Positions 37,401 through 42,727 of a stretch of DNA of 64,000 nt are shown here, in pieces. A model generated the notes under the pieces. It did no database searches. It was not told the DNA's origin and was given only the letters and a program-made list of their open reading frames with translations. Both the position numbers and the translations under genes were made by a program. The stretch lies in the NCBI RefSeq assembly GCF_902806685.2, contig NC_048541.1:16378662-16442661 (forward strand), read 5' to 3'. The first letter of the stretch is position 1. Every line of letters starts with the position of its first letter. Source of the DNA: Maniola hyperantus (taxonomy: Eukaryota > Arthropoda > Insecta > Lepidoptera > Nymphalidae).

Positions 37401-37649
37401 TAAGAAAAGGGGAATCGTAGTCACGTTTACCTATTCATGGGTTTTTTTCAGGTGTACGGCGCAACTCAACTCCTGGAATACTGCCAAGGGTTCCTCCTCC
37501 AGAACATGGTGGCTTTACTGACATACGACGACTCCGTAAAACGGTTGCTCTTCGGAAAACGCCTGCCCGGGCACAACGTGCTGAGCGCTCTACTAACCAC
37601 ATTACAGAAACGCATCGAATCCAGGAAAAACCAGGCTAAGAGTAGGTAG
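4960..37649 (+). CDS. BTBD11: BTBD11/ABTB2-type ankyrin repeat and BTB domain protein, complete gene (24 exons)
   Basis: The exons join in phase to 1647 codons plus TAG. Exons: 4960-6167, 15698-15891, 18660-18847, 20751-20906, 21145-21289, 22275-22398, 23698-23829, 24280-24406, 24937-25082, 25654-25841, 26860-26988, 27211-27392, 27714-27949, 28649-28874, 29448-29601, 29983-30131, 31049-31176, 31785-32002, 33078-33205, 34045-34131, 34578-34735, 35893-36052, 36643-36825, 37452-37649. Every intron is GT-AG. By residue: unrecognised low-complexity N-terminus (1-640); histone-like fold (about 716-830); Gly/Ser linker (about 870-935); ankyrin repeats (about 1105-1300, with GADPN and LLLSHGADP signatures); BTB domain (about 1455-1582, LADVTFRVEGRLFYGHK) and its C-terminal helices. 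This order is diagnostic for the BTBD11(ABTB3)/ABTB2 family. Vertebrate members are scaffold or ubiquitin-ligase-adaptor-like proteins; the function here is inferred from family only. Start choice: ATG 4960 is the first after the in-frame stop at 4885. ATG 5047, in a CAAAATG context, is an equally good start and would give 1618 residues. Confidence 0.93.
6926..7125 (+). repeat. Rep-E
   Basis: Family defined by 'ccttattataaatgcgaa', 'tgtttgtttgttggtttg', 'aatcacgtcgcaacgg', 'gacctggagagtgacatagg' and the end 'gcatcagctagt'. Partial copy. Confidence 0.72.
7334..7600 (+). repeat. Rep-G, unclassified repeat (copies also near 24556 and 45620)
   Basis: 'gtatagaagcaggcgttact', 'tgcaacatgcagcatgcgaa' and 'ccatgcaggaaaaaccagcc' recur diverged at 45620-45665 and 45883-46045. 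A partial match lies at 24556-24650. No coding capacity was recognised; the 61-codon antisense frame is probably spurious. Confidence 0.6.
8052..8590 (-). repeat. Rep-F-related element
   Basis: It starts 'ccggccaagtgcgtggcggg' and ends 'gactataagggttccttgtt' and 'acggaacccta'. A (gacg)n/(gaca)n microsatellite (about 8501-8545) lies inside. The 69- and 61-codon open frames over it are repeat artefacts. Confidence 0.68.
8752..8928 (+). repeat. SINE-C, tRNA-Phe-like head
   Basis: The head 'gcctcaatagctcaaggggt' with anticodon-loop-like 'ctgaaaa' and B box 'ggttcaaacccc' resembles tRNA-Phe(GAA). It has a conserved 3' body ('ttggagaggaaaggggaata') and an A tail. Not a functional tRNA: the acceptor arms do not pair. 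A 66-codon antisense frame over it is spurious. Confidence 0.78.
10413..10610 (+). repeat. SINE-A, 5'-truncated and diverged
   Basis: It begins at the 'aacatcgtgag' body block and runs to the 'gaggagacctgtgctta' block and a degenerate gat tail. The tRNA-like head is missing. It lies in BTBD11 intron 1. Confidence 0.7.
11592..12965 (+). repeat. 473-base tandem array containing SINE-A copies
   Basis: Two full 473-base units (11750-12222 and 12223-12695) are nearly identical. They are preceded by a partial unit (11592-11749) and followed by a more diverged SINE-A (12696-12965). Each unit is a SINE-A plus about 170 bases of unrelated sequence ('ctctttcctcattacacaacacg' to 'ttataccggtaac'). A 99-codon open frame occurs once in each unit and is a by-product of the repeat. 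Confidence 0.9.
12979..13125. repeat. Rep-H, hairpin-prone element
   Basis: 'gacagctacaatgtcacgat' to 'ataatgattgatgcaggttt'. Its two ends are imperfectly complementary ('cgcaatcatctctgattgg' against 'ccaatcacagcaattaagatt'), which suggests a MITE. Other copies lie at 25874-26040 and 43350-43712. Confidence 0.65.
13213..13392 (+). repeat. SINE-C, second copy
   Basis: Same element as at 8752, with the undeleted D-arm-like 'caaccggttaaggag'. The A tail runs into a (ta)n microsatellite (13389-13412). Confidence 0.8.
14083..14503 (+). repeat. Rep-D, two head-to-tail copies
   Basis: A partial copy (14083-14250) is followed by a full one (14254-14503). Both end in expanded (gtca)n runs, the second with about eleven repeat units including one irregular unit. 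Confidence 0.8.
14993..15200 (+). repeat. SINE-B, 5'-truncated
   Basis: Body only: 'gtgggaggcttcggccgtgg' to 'caagggctaacttgtatc'. BTBD11 intron 1. Confidence 0.8.
15521..15652 (-). repeat. Rep-D, antisense, partial
   Basis: 'tgactgatctgtcaacgtac' to 'gggtaaaatagggcataa'. It ends about 45 bases before BTBD11 exon 2. Confidence 0.7.
15698..15891 (+). CDS. BTBD11: BTBD11 exon 2 (Ala/Arg/Pro low-complexity)
   Basis: Acceptor is cccgcag|G; donor is AAAC|gtacgt (phase 1). The exon is extremely GC-rich. It encodes an Ala/Arg/Val-rich stretch followed by LSPPPHAHRATTPPPPPP and TEPPNK. Only this frame connects exon 1 to exon 3 in phase. Two other open frames and one antisense frame over the same bases are composition artefacts. 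Confidence 0.78.
15976..16345 (+). repeat. SINE-A, one partial head followed by a second copy
   Basis: Positions 15976-16102 are a SINE-A head with B box 'gatttgatcccgg'. It is interrupted at 'agcaattaaat' by a second SINE-A starting 'cgctgtgatagcctagtggtt' (16103). The second copy lacks the 3' third. BTBD11 intron 2. Confidence 0.75.
16730..17240 (+). repeat. Rep-D-related longer variant
   Basis: It starts 'actagcttctgccggcgact' and includes several 'atcccctatt' blocks. It ends 'gtgcgttgatatatatgtca' and shares the 3' half with the copy at 62428. Confidence 0.65.
18450..18640 (-). mobile_element. LINE reverse-transcriptase fragment (family X), antisense
   Basis: Antisense translation reads GVPAFIEPAGISRDVDKRPD then GLKLVSWES and, after a frame break, ATCVN. 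This matches the 'EP.G..R.DGKRPDG..LVPW...WDATCVN' segment near the C-terminus of an abundant arthropod retroelement ORF (from memory). It sits directly upstream of BTBD11 exon 3. Confidence 0.68.
18660..18847 (+). CDS. BTBD11: BTBD11 exon 3
   Basis: Acceptor is ttccttgcag|CA, completing the Pro codon left open by exon 2. Donor is GCGCAG|gtatgc (phase 0). It encodes a Pro/Ser/Val-rich linker beginning NIEEQPPTSPDTPS and ending ETAPAQ. The same frame is open upstream of the acceptor, but that stretch matches an antisense retroelement fragment and is not taken as coding. The first part of the exon is duplicated immediately downstream. Confidence 0.82.
18856..18935 (+). repeat. partial duplicate of BTBD11 exon 3 start
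   Basis: Positions 18856-18891 repeat 18657-18692 exactly, including the acceptor AG and the NIEEQPPTSP codons. A weaker match ('ctgcgcagctgaaaccag') follows. Offset is 199 bases; no donor at the corresponding place. Confidence 0.88.
20751..20906 (+). CDS. BTBD11: BTBD11 exon 4 (Ser-rich motif)
   Basis: Acceptor is ctccacag|AAT; donor is AATAAG|gtacaa (phase 0 both sides, 52 codons). It encodes NSSSDENRSSGHASMSDSGG, a Ser-rich motif of the kind seen in the N-terminus of this family, followed by a basic Arg/His-rich tail. The overlapping 64-codon antisense frame is a shadow. Confidence 0.88.
21145..21289 (+). CDS. BTBD11: BTBD11 exon 5
   Basis: Acceptor is tttctcag|TTA; donor is CACCAG|gtttgt (phase 1). 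The peptide contains GLEDIRSAIKQLTLRSRDSS, a short amphipathic segment, and then a Ser/Gly/Thr-rich linker. Confidence 0.9.
21325..21580 (+). mobile_element. RTE-type endonuclease/reverse-transcriptase fragment, degraded
   Basis: Translation fragments TYGAETFALTANLVHKFKGA, AVLGVAMGTKKC, AQRISMLKRAG and PEWRLRTARLMVD. They match the 'YGAE.W.LT...A..AMLGV..RD......AQRI.KLKW' C-terminal segment of lepidopteran RTE-type ORFs. Stops interrupt it. BTBD11 intron 5. Confidence 0.7.
21935..22085. repeat. MITE family member, no intact inverted repeat
   Basis: It shares 'acggctatactcacgtattt', 'agtcgacgttagccccacta' and 'catccggggtccttt' with the palindromic members at 33239 and 58026, but has a long unpaired right half ('gttcgcggacgcgtcgtgg'). 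Confidence 0.65.
22275..22398 (+). CDS. BTBD11: BTBD11 exon 6
   Basis: Acceptor is gttacag|AG; donor is AATAG|gtacat (phase 2). It encodes an Arg-rich start, then LVRQPSLDTVCTNVTSADEF and VWVDSHN. This is the conserved lead-in to the histone-like region. Confidence 0.92.
22622..22927 (-). repeat. SINE-A, near full length, antisense
   Basis: Complete element in antisense, from 'gatcgacctatcaccggctcac' to 'ccactaggctatcacag'. It includes the B-box complement 'ccgggatcgaacc'. BTBD11 intron 6. Confidence 0.87.
23698..23829 (+). CDS. BTBD11: BTBD11 exon 7
   Basis: Acceptor is tatccag|G; donor is CAACG|gtatgt (phase 2). It encodes LVELRYVPWTAGEVTRAL and a helical segment ending LAYLLQ. It continues directly from the conserved VWVDSHNR of exon 6. 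Confidence 0.93.
24280..24406 (+). CDS. BTBD11: BTBD11 exon 8 (histone-like fold, first part)
   Basis: Acceptor is tgttttcag|T; donor is ATCAAG|gtcact (phase 0). It encodes LVRIAREAQRLSQNFGFCSK then HEVAGALRIVLS. The helix-loop-helix pattern matches the start of the histone-like fold of the BTBD11/ABTB2 family. Confidence 0.94.
24690..24850. repeat. MITE family member, no intact inverted repeat
   Basis: 'aaactatcgtgagtgatttc', 'actcacgtgtttagtcgacg' and 'catccggggtcctttttcaa'. BTBD11 intron 8, about 90 bases upstream of exon 9. Confidence 0.65.
24937..25082 (+). CDS. BTBD11: BTBD11 exon 9 (histone-like fold, middle)
   Basis: Acceptor is gttttgcag|GGT; donor is CACGA|gtaagt (phase 2). It encodes the GRFQRWMLDVRVASFVHE segment. 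This resembles a histone H2A-type central helix and is a hallmark of this family. Confidence 0.94.
25108..25553 (+). repeat. Rep-F, near full length, containing a palindrome
   Basis: 'aaggttccgtacctcaaaag' to 'gcctgactcgtacttggcca'. It holds a perfect palindrome at 25372-25427. BTBD11 intron 9, starting 26 bases after the donor. Confidence 0.75.
25654..25841 (+). CDS. BTBD11: BTBD11 exon 10 (histone-like fold, end)
   Basis: Acceptor is cctcacag|G; donor is GTCAG|gtaaga (phase 1). It encodes YAAIYLCAGMETLLEEIALI, the H2A-like alpha-2/alpha-3 pattern. It then continues to ITPATIDHAVANCADLWGLL. Confidence 0.94.
25874..26040. repeat. Rep-H copy
   Basis: Same element as at 12979, here 33 bases after the BTBD11 exon 10 donor. 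The 120-codon frame running from exon 10 through it ends in this repeat and is intronic after 25841. Confidence 0.68.
26120..26580. other. GC-rich unclassified block in BTBD11 intron 10
   Basis: Unlike the surrounding AT-rich intron. Four overlapping open frames (26199-26381, 26230-26532, 26293-26535, 26324-26566) occur on both strands. None has a recognisable domain or flanking splice sites in phase with the gene. Possibly an old mobile-element piece. Confidence 0.4.
26860..26988 (+). CDS. BTBD11: BTBD11 exon 11 (Ser/Gly linker)
   Basis: Acceptor is atttgcag|GG; donor is CTCTG|gtgagg (phase 1). It encodes ALSLSRWESMSSLGSGSS, a linker between the histone-like and ankyrin regions, ending HDSGITTNGS. 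Confidence 0.92.
27211..27392 (+). CDS. BTBD11: BTBD11 exon 12
   Basis: Acceptor is gatttgcag|GA; donor is TCACAG|gtatac (phase 0). A Gly/Ser repeat is followed by SVLLTTCAGSAAELRAVLRQ and a helix ending ALYYFMRCSQ. The last ten bases of this exon and its donor recur in intron 16 at 30687. Confidence 0.93.
27432..27658 (+). repeat. Rep-E, 40 bases after BTBD11 exon 12
   Basis: Near-complete copy. Together with 5' flanking sequence reaching into exon 12 it recurs at 30687-30978. Confidence 0.8.
27714..27949 (+). CDS. BTBD11: BTBD11 exon 13
   Basis: Acceptor is tccaacag|TTA; donor is GTGAC|gtgagt (phase 2). A Gly/Ala-rich insert is followed by ALPPLGEWVRVARAHAAL and PDADDILQSARLLLPHADCP. The second part fits a helical segment preceding the ankyrin repeats. 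The GC-rich insert is variable-looking. Confidence 0.91.
28300..28412 (+). mobile_element. LINE fragment (family X), degraded C-terminus
   Basis: 'tttgaagagattccaaaaaa...aaagggtcaatattgcc' aligns base for base with the better-preserved piece at 33529. No frame is intact. Confidence 0.6.
28430..28593 (+). repeat. Rep-D, internally deleted
   Basis: It shares 'atttcagcccgatccgtcca' and the (gtca)n end. It lies about 55 bases upstream of BTBD11 exon 14. Confidence 0.7.
28649..28874 (+). CDS. BTBD11: BTBD11 exon 14 (first ankyrin repeat begins)
   Basis: Acceptor is attcgcag|G; donor is GTTGCT|gtaagt (phase 0). It encodes LEDAIEPAWSRCQRTADEL and ends in ATDASGLTALMKASLAGDEQ. The latter is the start of an ankyrin repeat (TxLMxAxxxGxxxxV). 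Confidence 0.95.
28985..29345 (-). mobile_element. RTE-type fragment, antisense
   Basis: Antisense reads LIRKLRVTQWAMERAMLGIS, then VTVIAQRAAKLK and a degraded GHIV.KTDRRWGPK. Same segment as the piece at 21325. BTBD11 intron 14. Confidence 0.68.
29448..29601 (+). CDS. BTBD11: BTBD11 exon 15 (ankyrin repeat 1 end plus Pro-rich insert)
   Basis: Acceptor is tgctcacag|ATG; donor is CTGCTG|gtaaac (phase 1). MLIEAGADPNIE completes ankyrin repeat 1. A Ser/Pro/Thr/His-rich insert (PRSPSRPPHSPTTPHTPTPG) follows before the next repeat. Confidence 0.94.
29983..30131 (+). CDS. BTBD11: BTBD11 exon 16 (ankyrin repeat 2)
   Basis: Acceptor is tctcccag|GT; donor is TTGCAG|gtatga (phase 0). WTALVYACSGAG is followed by VDVARRLLSAGARVD, an ankyrin repeat. 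TLTPLQ opens repeat 3. Confidence 0.94.
30563..30978 (+). repeat. Rep-E interrupted by a second Rep-E carrying exon-12 flank
   Basis: The first copy (30563-30686) stops within 'gacttggagaga'. Positions 30687-30756 match the end of exon 12 and its intron. A second Rep-E follows (30757-30978). Confidence 0.8.
31049..31176 (+). CDS. BTBD11: BTBD11 exon 17 (ankyrin repeat 3)
   Basis: Acceptor is tttttcag|GTG; donor is CTATAG|gtattt (phase 2). VACGVGNLELVQLLLSHGAD completes ankyrin repeat 3. It is followed by ALCYSAAAQYGCY, the start of a degenerate fourth repeat. Confidence 0.95.
31209..31401. mobile_element. MITE with 22-base terminal inverted repeats
   Basis: The left end 'ttgcatttcacgaaggcgag' and the complement of the right end 'ctcgccttcgtgaattgcaa' differ at one base. 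A related piece lies at about 26660-26820 ('acgcatttac...gaaatgcaagaact'). BTBD11 intron 17, 32 bases after the exon 17 donor. Confidence 0.75.
31785..32002 (+). CDS. BTBD11: BTBD11 exon 18 (degenerate ankyrin repeat and helical linker)
   Basis: Acceptor is tcacaacag|C; donor is CATTTAG|gtatga (phase 1). The in-phase frame reads AVAVCCTHGRRACLRAAV, a Gly/Ala/Arg insert, ILSLEEVLAEG, and FTKQQQRALQDAMYYAAETD. The LSLEE(V/I)LAEG and KxQxRALQxAxYxxAE motifs match the family. A second open frame in this exon (31797-31994) is a composition shadow. Confidence 0.93.
32575..32793 (+). repeat. Rep-E
   Basis: 'cccatattataaatgcgaaa' to 'gggtcagctagt', with internal changes; directly followed by Rep-D. 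BTBD11 intron 18. Confidence 0.75.
32806..33032 (+). repeat. Rep-D, full copy
   Basis: 'actagcttatgctcgcgact' to (gtca)n and 'tttatatatatag'. Almost identical to 14254-14503, suggesting recent activity. BTBD11 intron 18. Confidence 0.82.
33078..33205 (+). CDS. BTBD11: BTBD11 exon 19
   Basis: Acceptor is tctatttag|AC; donor is TTACAG|gtatta (phase 0). It encodes ITLELRALGVPWSLHAWTLS, strongly family-like, and a helix ending IDQLLQDFLQ. An RTE-like repeat ends about 45 bases upstream. Confidence 0.95.
33239..33403. mobile_element. MITE-like element, 44-base perfect inverted repeats
   Basis: The arms 33239-33282 and 33360-33403 are perfectly complementary over 44 bases around a 77-base loop. 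The loop holds family sequence ('ggttcgaaactagtcgggct'). The family recurs at 3350-3520, 21935-22085, 24690-24850 and 58000-58150. BTBD11 intron 19, 33 bases after the donor. Confidence 0.85.
33529..33696 (+). mobile_element. LINE fragment (family X), C-terminal end with stop
   Basis: It translates as FEEIAKRVIESTGDPRAGSY then LGQRISLAIQRGNAASILGT and a short tail to TAA. This is the typical end of the same retroelement ORF as at 18450. BTBD11 intron 19. Confidence 0.72.
34045..34131 (+). CDS. BTBD11: BTBD11 exon 20
   Basis: Acceptor is gtttccag|GTG; donor is AGCAAG|gtaaaa (29 codons, phase 0). It encodes YSKQFIYECLPLLFNILRYS. Too short to stand out as an open frame alone; supported by splice sites and family-like sequence. 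Confidence 0.93.
34578..34735 (+). CDS. BTBD11: BTBD11 exon 21 (BTB domain start)
   Basis: Acceptor is gacatttag|AAG; donor is TTTCAG|gtacta (phase 2). KEGTVLLLADILCACYGW and a Pro/Ala stretch are followed by YVNNPSLADVTF, the beginning of the BTB domain. A Rep-E repeat begins within about 20 bases after the donor. Confidence 0.95.
34754..35187 (+). repeat. Rep-E, two subfamilies head to tail
   Basis: The first (34754-34975) is the 'gacctggagagtgacatagg' type. The second (34972-35187) has 'ttcaaccgattttgacgaaa'. They join at 'gcatcagctagtccatacta'. BTBD11 intron 21. Confidence 0.78.
35375..35650 (+). repeat. SINE-B, with diverged head
   Basis: Head around 'gggttcgattcccg', then the body 'tgggaggcttcggtcgtgac' to 'cagtcaagggctaac'. 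BTBD11 intron 21. Confidence 0.78.
35893..36052 (+). CDS. BTBD11: BTBD11 exon 22 (BTB domain core)
   Basis: Acceptor is acgttttcag|A; donor is TTTGAG|gtatta (phase 0). VEGRLFYGHKIVLVSESSRL is the classic BTB beta-strand and His-Lys signature. RAML and VQINDIRYHIFE follow. Confidence 0.96.
36120..36402 (-). mobile_element. RTE-type fragment, antisense
   Basis: It shares 'taacgtctatcggtttttcgaactatgtgccctg' and 'gagtgaccctgagctttctta' with 28985-29345. It lies directly beside the SINE-A at 36406. BTBD11 intron 22. Confidence 0.66.
36406..36619 (-). repeat. SINE-A, antisense, internally deleted, abutting BTBD11 exon 23
   Basis: The end with the tRNA-like head ('cctaaccactaggctatcacagct') lies 23 bases before exon 23. 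The middle is deleted between 'gcaggtttc' and 'tgtgcccgggatcgaacc'. Confidence 0.85.
36643..36825 (+). CDS. BTBD11: BTBD11 exon 23 (BTB domain end)
   Basis: Acceptor is gttttacag|CAA; donor is GCCAAG|gtatct (61 codons, phase 0). QVMKYLYSGGC and VLEVLAAASFFQLLPLQRHC are the BTB helices (YLYxG, LLxxAxxxQL). A SINE ends 23 bases upstream of the exon. Confidence 0.96.
37041..37216 (+). mobile_element. LINE 3' tail in BTBD11 intron 23
   Basis: 'aaaagtcggcaacgcatggt', 'gcggtaagcacttaacatca' and 'ggtgactcgcctgctcattt' followed by an A run. This resembles the '...CGGCAACGCA...TTAACATCAGGTG..CCGCCTGCTCGTTTG(A)n' 3' end common in lepidopteran LINEs. Confidence 0.68.
37452..37649 (+). CDS. BTBD11: BTBD11 exon 24 (C-terminus and stop)
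   Basis: Acceptor is tttttttcag|GTG; 65 codons then TAG. It encodes VYGATQLLEYCQGFLLQNMV, the BACK-like post-BTB helices, and a basic tail ending RKNQAKSR. A candidate AATAAA poly(A) signal lies at 37918-37923, about 270 bases after the stop. Confidence 0.95.
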   Translation: MYGATQLLEYCQGFLLQNMVALLTYDDSVKRLLFGKRLPGHNVLSALLTTLQKRIESRKNQAKSR

Positions 37650-40600
37650 CAGGAAAAAGGAAAAGCTTATATAAATGGAAGTGGATACCTAGTGCTTAAG
37701 GCGATTTGCATCGCTACGGTTTTAAACCACTAAAATTTCACCATGTACCCAAGTACTTAGGATTTAAAAAGAAAATTCCTGGCTCACTAACTGACTCTTC
37801 AACGCCCAGACCGAAACCTTACGTTATTACGTAGTACAAAGAACAGGAGCGGAAAATTTTGAAATTCCTACGGGATAGGGAAAAAAGAGAATAAAAAAAT
37901 GATCAAATGAGTGCTTTAATAAATTTATTTTTCTAATCATGTTTATTCACAATCCTTTTGAGAATATACTTATTTTTTAAGTATCTGTACTTCCCTATAA
38001 TATTACTTATTAGGTAAAATATTATTTTCTAAAGTTTCAAGTAAACTATCAACAAATTACCTAAAAGATTGTTGCGAAGTAGTTAATTGATTTAAATTGT
38101 AACTACTATAAAATCTGTCGTATAATAAGCTGACGTTCGGTGTATGTCCGACTAGTAGATCTATCTGGTCACGTGATTGGCAGTTCCCTTCGCTTACCAT
38201 CACGTCGATTACGCGCGATATGCGGCGGACTAACAACAACCAGTCAGTCAAATACACCGACAGTAAAAAATAAATGTAACCCCGACCTATTTACTATTTC
38301 GCAATTATAATGTAAATACTTTTTACATTGTAGGAAATAAAAATGGCTTTTAATTTTTAAAATAATCATCATCATTTTAATGAAACTAATAACATTAAGA
38401 TTATGTAGATAGTATTTAAGTGAAAGTTCTATGTAAATTGATTGAAGCCATATCCTGACTGACGGACTGAGCGAACAATCTAAACATGGCATGGTACTTA
38501 CTTTTAAAAAAAATCAGTCGCAAATATAATCAGGAGCTGCGAAACTTTTCAACGCCGCGCAGGCCGCAGCACGCTGGAAGCGCTTAGCGCTTTGTTTTTT
38601 TCTGCCATTGCGTCGTCGGTCAGTCTGGACGCGGTTTTATAATTTGTTTATGAAAATAAAAAATATAATTAGGTAGGTATATTAATTCATGTCGACGTCA
38701 GAGCACAAAATCAATATTTTGATTAAAATATTTCGAAAAGTATTAAGTACCTAGCTGTATGTAATTTTGTAATTATTATTGTTGAAATAAAGTTTTGTAT
38801 TTTATAACGCATTTTTGTTTTAATAACGCCAAACGATTACTAAGTTAGCCACATAATTCTACTTATTAAAAAAAATATACTTATTTTAAACCTAAGGCCT
38901 TACTGTTTCGGCCCGTGGATCCATAACGAGGAGCAATCAAATAATCAACCTAAAACTATATTTACGATAAAATTAATTATTATCAAACTAAGATTTAAAC
39001 TCTCATCCTGAGAAGAGATCAGTGCTCAATAATTATAGTGAGCCGGCTATGGATTGACGATGATGACTTGAACCGTAGGTACACGTGTATTTACGATTTT
39101 GAATTTTAAAATGGTTCCCGCTTCAGCCGCTCGGCGAGTCAACGCTCCAAGCAACGCTCTCACGCGTCGTAGTATCCCTATTAATCTGTGCAGCACGCTC
39201 TCGGGCACAGAGTACATTGAATATACGGGTATAGAGTCATCAGTCCCTATTTTTTGGTAACGCCATCTATTGAGCTGAGTTGCAACTACAGGATCTGCTA
39301 TATATACTAATCCCTATAGGTATAGTATATACGCTACCTAGATAGGTACCTATAATATATAGGTTTTAAATTTTCTTTTATTTCTATTTTTCTATGGTTA
39401 ATTTCAATAAAACACATAAATAAGGTAATAATCTTTTATTTATTTTTATAACTGGGCACACACTTTTTTCTGTTATTACAGCAAATCGTAGTCCGAGAAA
39501 CGTAGTCGGGGTTATATTAGTTAGGTACTTATAGAGCTCTTCTTTTTTCTTGTTTTATGGCTTTTTCCATCACATCCAGATCAGCACAATGCACTGTAAA
39601 TCCATACTTTGCAGTTTCGAATAGCTAAAGAGGTACAAAGAAATAAAGAAAGTTGCTCGGTAGAGTTGTCAGAGTTCAAAATAAAGCACAAGTCACTTCA
39701 CTATAACCCAAAATCCAACTAACAAAGTCAAGTCGTTGGAAAATATCACATAAACACCTTGATATAATGGAAAACCTCGGAAAAAAGTGGTTGAAAATAA
39801 ATAATTTTTAATAGACACAGACCACAGACTTGACAATTTGTGACTGTGCCAGTGTTTCCATATGTAAATCAAGAATTACCGTGTTGTAAGGTTAAAAATA
39901 CGGTGTTTCTTGATTAAATTACGGTGGATGAGCTAAAAGAATACCGTGTAAATTACCGTGTAATTTTTAAAAAGAAAAAAAAACGTTACGAATTTGCTTT
40001 TTAATTAATTATTAATATTATTCTGAGTCTGACTCTCCTAGCATAGCAATGTCTTTTCATATATTTTTTTTATTGCATTCATCCATCACATTTAAGAATT
40101 TTTACATTTCACTTCTTGCTAATTGCTTGAATAAGGACGAAAATAGATTGCCAAGATTAATAATTGATACTTTAACTTTGTGTGTGTGAGTGTGGCGATA
40201 GATTAGAAAAATAATAAGATTAGATAAGTGGGGTGATAGATTAGAAAAATAATAAGGATTTCCTTGAAATCTGCCACAATCTACCACTTTGTTAAATCGT
40301 CAGCTTTTTCTGCCAGAGTTAAAATTTAGGAGCCAAATCTGCCCAAATGGCAGAAATCTGCCACAAACGGTCACACTGCTGACCGGCCACAAAATTTACA
40401 AGTAGTGCCACCTGTTGCGCGTGGTTGGCAACAAAACTTACTACTAGTGCCATCTGTCGAGCTAAGTCTGAGTCAATGTACCCTGTGCGATTTTGTACTG
40501 TGGCTAAAATGTACCGAGTGAAAAGACCCTGCTCTCGGGCTCTCCCGCTCTTCCTGTATCTGTGACGTCATAAAACACAGATGAATAACCAGAATCAATA

Positions 40601-41137
40601 AAAGCATACCAGCTTTTTAAACAGAAAGCATATAGACCGACCGAAAAGAGTAAAATTAAATGAGAGCGCCACTTTCGTTCTTGTGGTAACATCACTGCAA
40701 CCATGTATTTAATTTAATTTAATTTAATTTTATGTATGATGTACGGCAACCAAAACAATATTGGTTGTTGGTTTTTTCAAAGGAATCTGCGCCAACGTTT
40801 GGGATTTGCAAAAAAGGGTAATAGTTAAAATCAAATAAAAAAAATACATTACTGTTTCATTTATCTATGGTAACAAACCGTGGCCCTACCGCGCACGGGC
40901 GGTTCACGGCCATACAAATTCCGTTCCCTTACAAATGCGAATAGCAAAATAGAAGTTGACAGATTCGACCACAGAACGATACAATAACACACGTTCACTG
41001 CCTGCTGCCTGCCTGACGCCATTTTGTTATTGTTGTTAAGCGTTGAGCAGGGTGGTTGCGTCGATTTATTTCCGTAATTTCTGTTCCCTTCGCAACAATT
41101 GTTATTATAGTACATTATTTCAATATAATTTATTGGA
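37650..41137. other. intergenic region between BTBD11 and the THAP gene
   Basis: AT-rich, with no convincing coding sequence. The 3' UTR of BTBD11 presumably occupies the first few hundred bases (AATAAA at 37918, 38335 and about 38785). A SINE-A tail lies at 39001-39070 and a (ttaat/tttaa)n microsatellite at about 40708-40731. Two related short segments occur at 40385-40420 and 40432-40465 ('tagtgccacctgt' and 'tagtgccatctgt'). Confidence 0.6.
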
Positions 41138-42727
41138 ATGTATTATAAGTGCTGTGTTCCCGATTGTAACAGTACGCGAAAAGACGCTATATTACATAAG
41201 TTTCCACAGTGTGACAAAAGACTCAAAAAGTGGCTTAAGTATATAAATTGTGATGTTTTGCGAAGTAAAAGTACAATAGATCTTAAAAATAAGTCTCAAG
41301 TGTGTCATAAGCACTTTGAAAAGCGTTTTGTGACACAAAAATCTCGTCTTGCAGTAACAGCATTTCCTACTTTGTTCCTGCAATCTGAGATCCTCAGTGG
41401 TACTCCATCCATTCCACTGCATGATTCTGAAGAAATTTGTACTAATAAGTTTTCATGGCTTTTTGTATTGTATATTGTTGATATCATCATTCCTCTAATC
41501 ACAGTCCAGTTGTTTTGTCCAATGTATCACAACCTTCTTTAGCATACATTTTACAACCAAACCGAAGAAAATGTATTTCTATGCCTGAATCATCTTACCA
41601 CCGTGTAGCACTAATTTTGGCCTTTAATTTTAAAATGATTAATATTTAATTTACTTTCAGGATCAGAGAAGATTGACCTTGATCATAATTATTATGCTTC
41701 CAAAAATATATATAATGACCACAACTATTGTACACAGCTGCAAACATCACAATCAGCAAGTGAAAATGAGCTTTTAGGTGAGAAAATATAATTTATTATT
41801 ATTTGAAACAATATTCATAATAATATTACTAATAAGTCGTTTCTTTGCTAACTTTGAAAGATAGCTAAAAGAGATAGATAAAAGAACCTAGGAGTGTTTT
41901 AAATAACTTACTATATCAAACTTTTTTATCGATGTTTGCCTATTTGTACTCATTAAACTTATTTTTTAGAAGGATTGCCCACTACTTTTAAAAGAAAATT
42001 AGAAGAATATTCGATTACAGATTGTCAACAAAGTATTTCCTCAGGTAATCATCTATTTATTAATAGCCTTAATATAGTAACCACAGGAATAAGGATATCT
42101 GCTCTTTTCATTGATCAGTGTTAACTACAGGTCAAAATTTTCATAAATAAGTTATTACTAGACTATATTTTTAAGCTTAAATGAAATATTTAAATGTGTA
42201 TAACAATTAACAAATTAATCGCGGTGTGTTACCCATCCATACTTATCTTATAAATGCGAAAGTGTGTCCCATCTGTCTGTCTGTCTGCTAGCTTCTCACG
42301 GCTCAACCGTTCAACCGATTTTGACGAAATTTGGTACAGAGGTAGGTTGCAACCCGGGGAAGGAGGAGGAAGCATAGGCTTACTTTTTATCCCGGAAAAT
42401 TAAAGAGTTCCCACAGGATTTTTAACAATCTAAATCCACGCGTACGAAGTCGCGGGCATCATCTAGTACTTTATAAACAAGATTTATTTATATTTTTAAT
42501 ATGCACATACATAACAAATTATGCACATAGTGCAAATACTTATTAGAGCAAATCAAATCAAACATGTAATTTTTATAATAGGTACCCAATATATCAATAT
42601 TGTAATTATATATAATACTCTTGCAATTCCAGGTTCCACTACCATGCCACTTAAAAAGAGAAGGAATCCTAGAATCATTAAAAGAAGTTCTTTCACCAAA
42701 ATGCAAACATCTTTACAAGAAATATAG
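41138..42727 (+). CDS. THAP-domain zinc-finger protein, four exons, 182 residues
   Basis: Exons 41138-41399, 41661-41777, 41970-42044 and 42633-42727 all join at phase 1 with GT-AG introns. They give 182 residues and TAG. The first exon holds a THAP domain, a C2CH zinc module that binds DNA: CCVPDCNSTRKDAILHKFP, then a Trp in KKWLKYI, CHKHFE, and the closing AVTAFPTLF (an AVPxxF variant). Later exons are Ser/Asn-rich with a short basic stretch (MPLKKRRNP). The protein is short for a THAP transposase-derived protein. Sequence resembling a longer C-terminus lies in other frames across and beyond the stop, so this may be a truncated domesticated transposase or a decaying gene. If the first intron is retained, the frame reads on to a stop at 41542. 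Target DNA and role are unknown. Confidence 0.7.
42238..42468 (+). repeat. Rep-E, second subfamily
   Basis: 'ttataaatgcgaaagtgtg' and 'ttcaaccgattttgacgaaa' to 'gcgggcatcatctagt'. It lies in the last THAP intron. Confidence 0.76.
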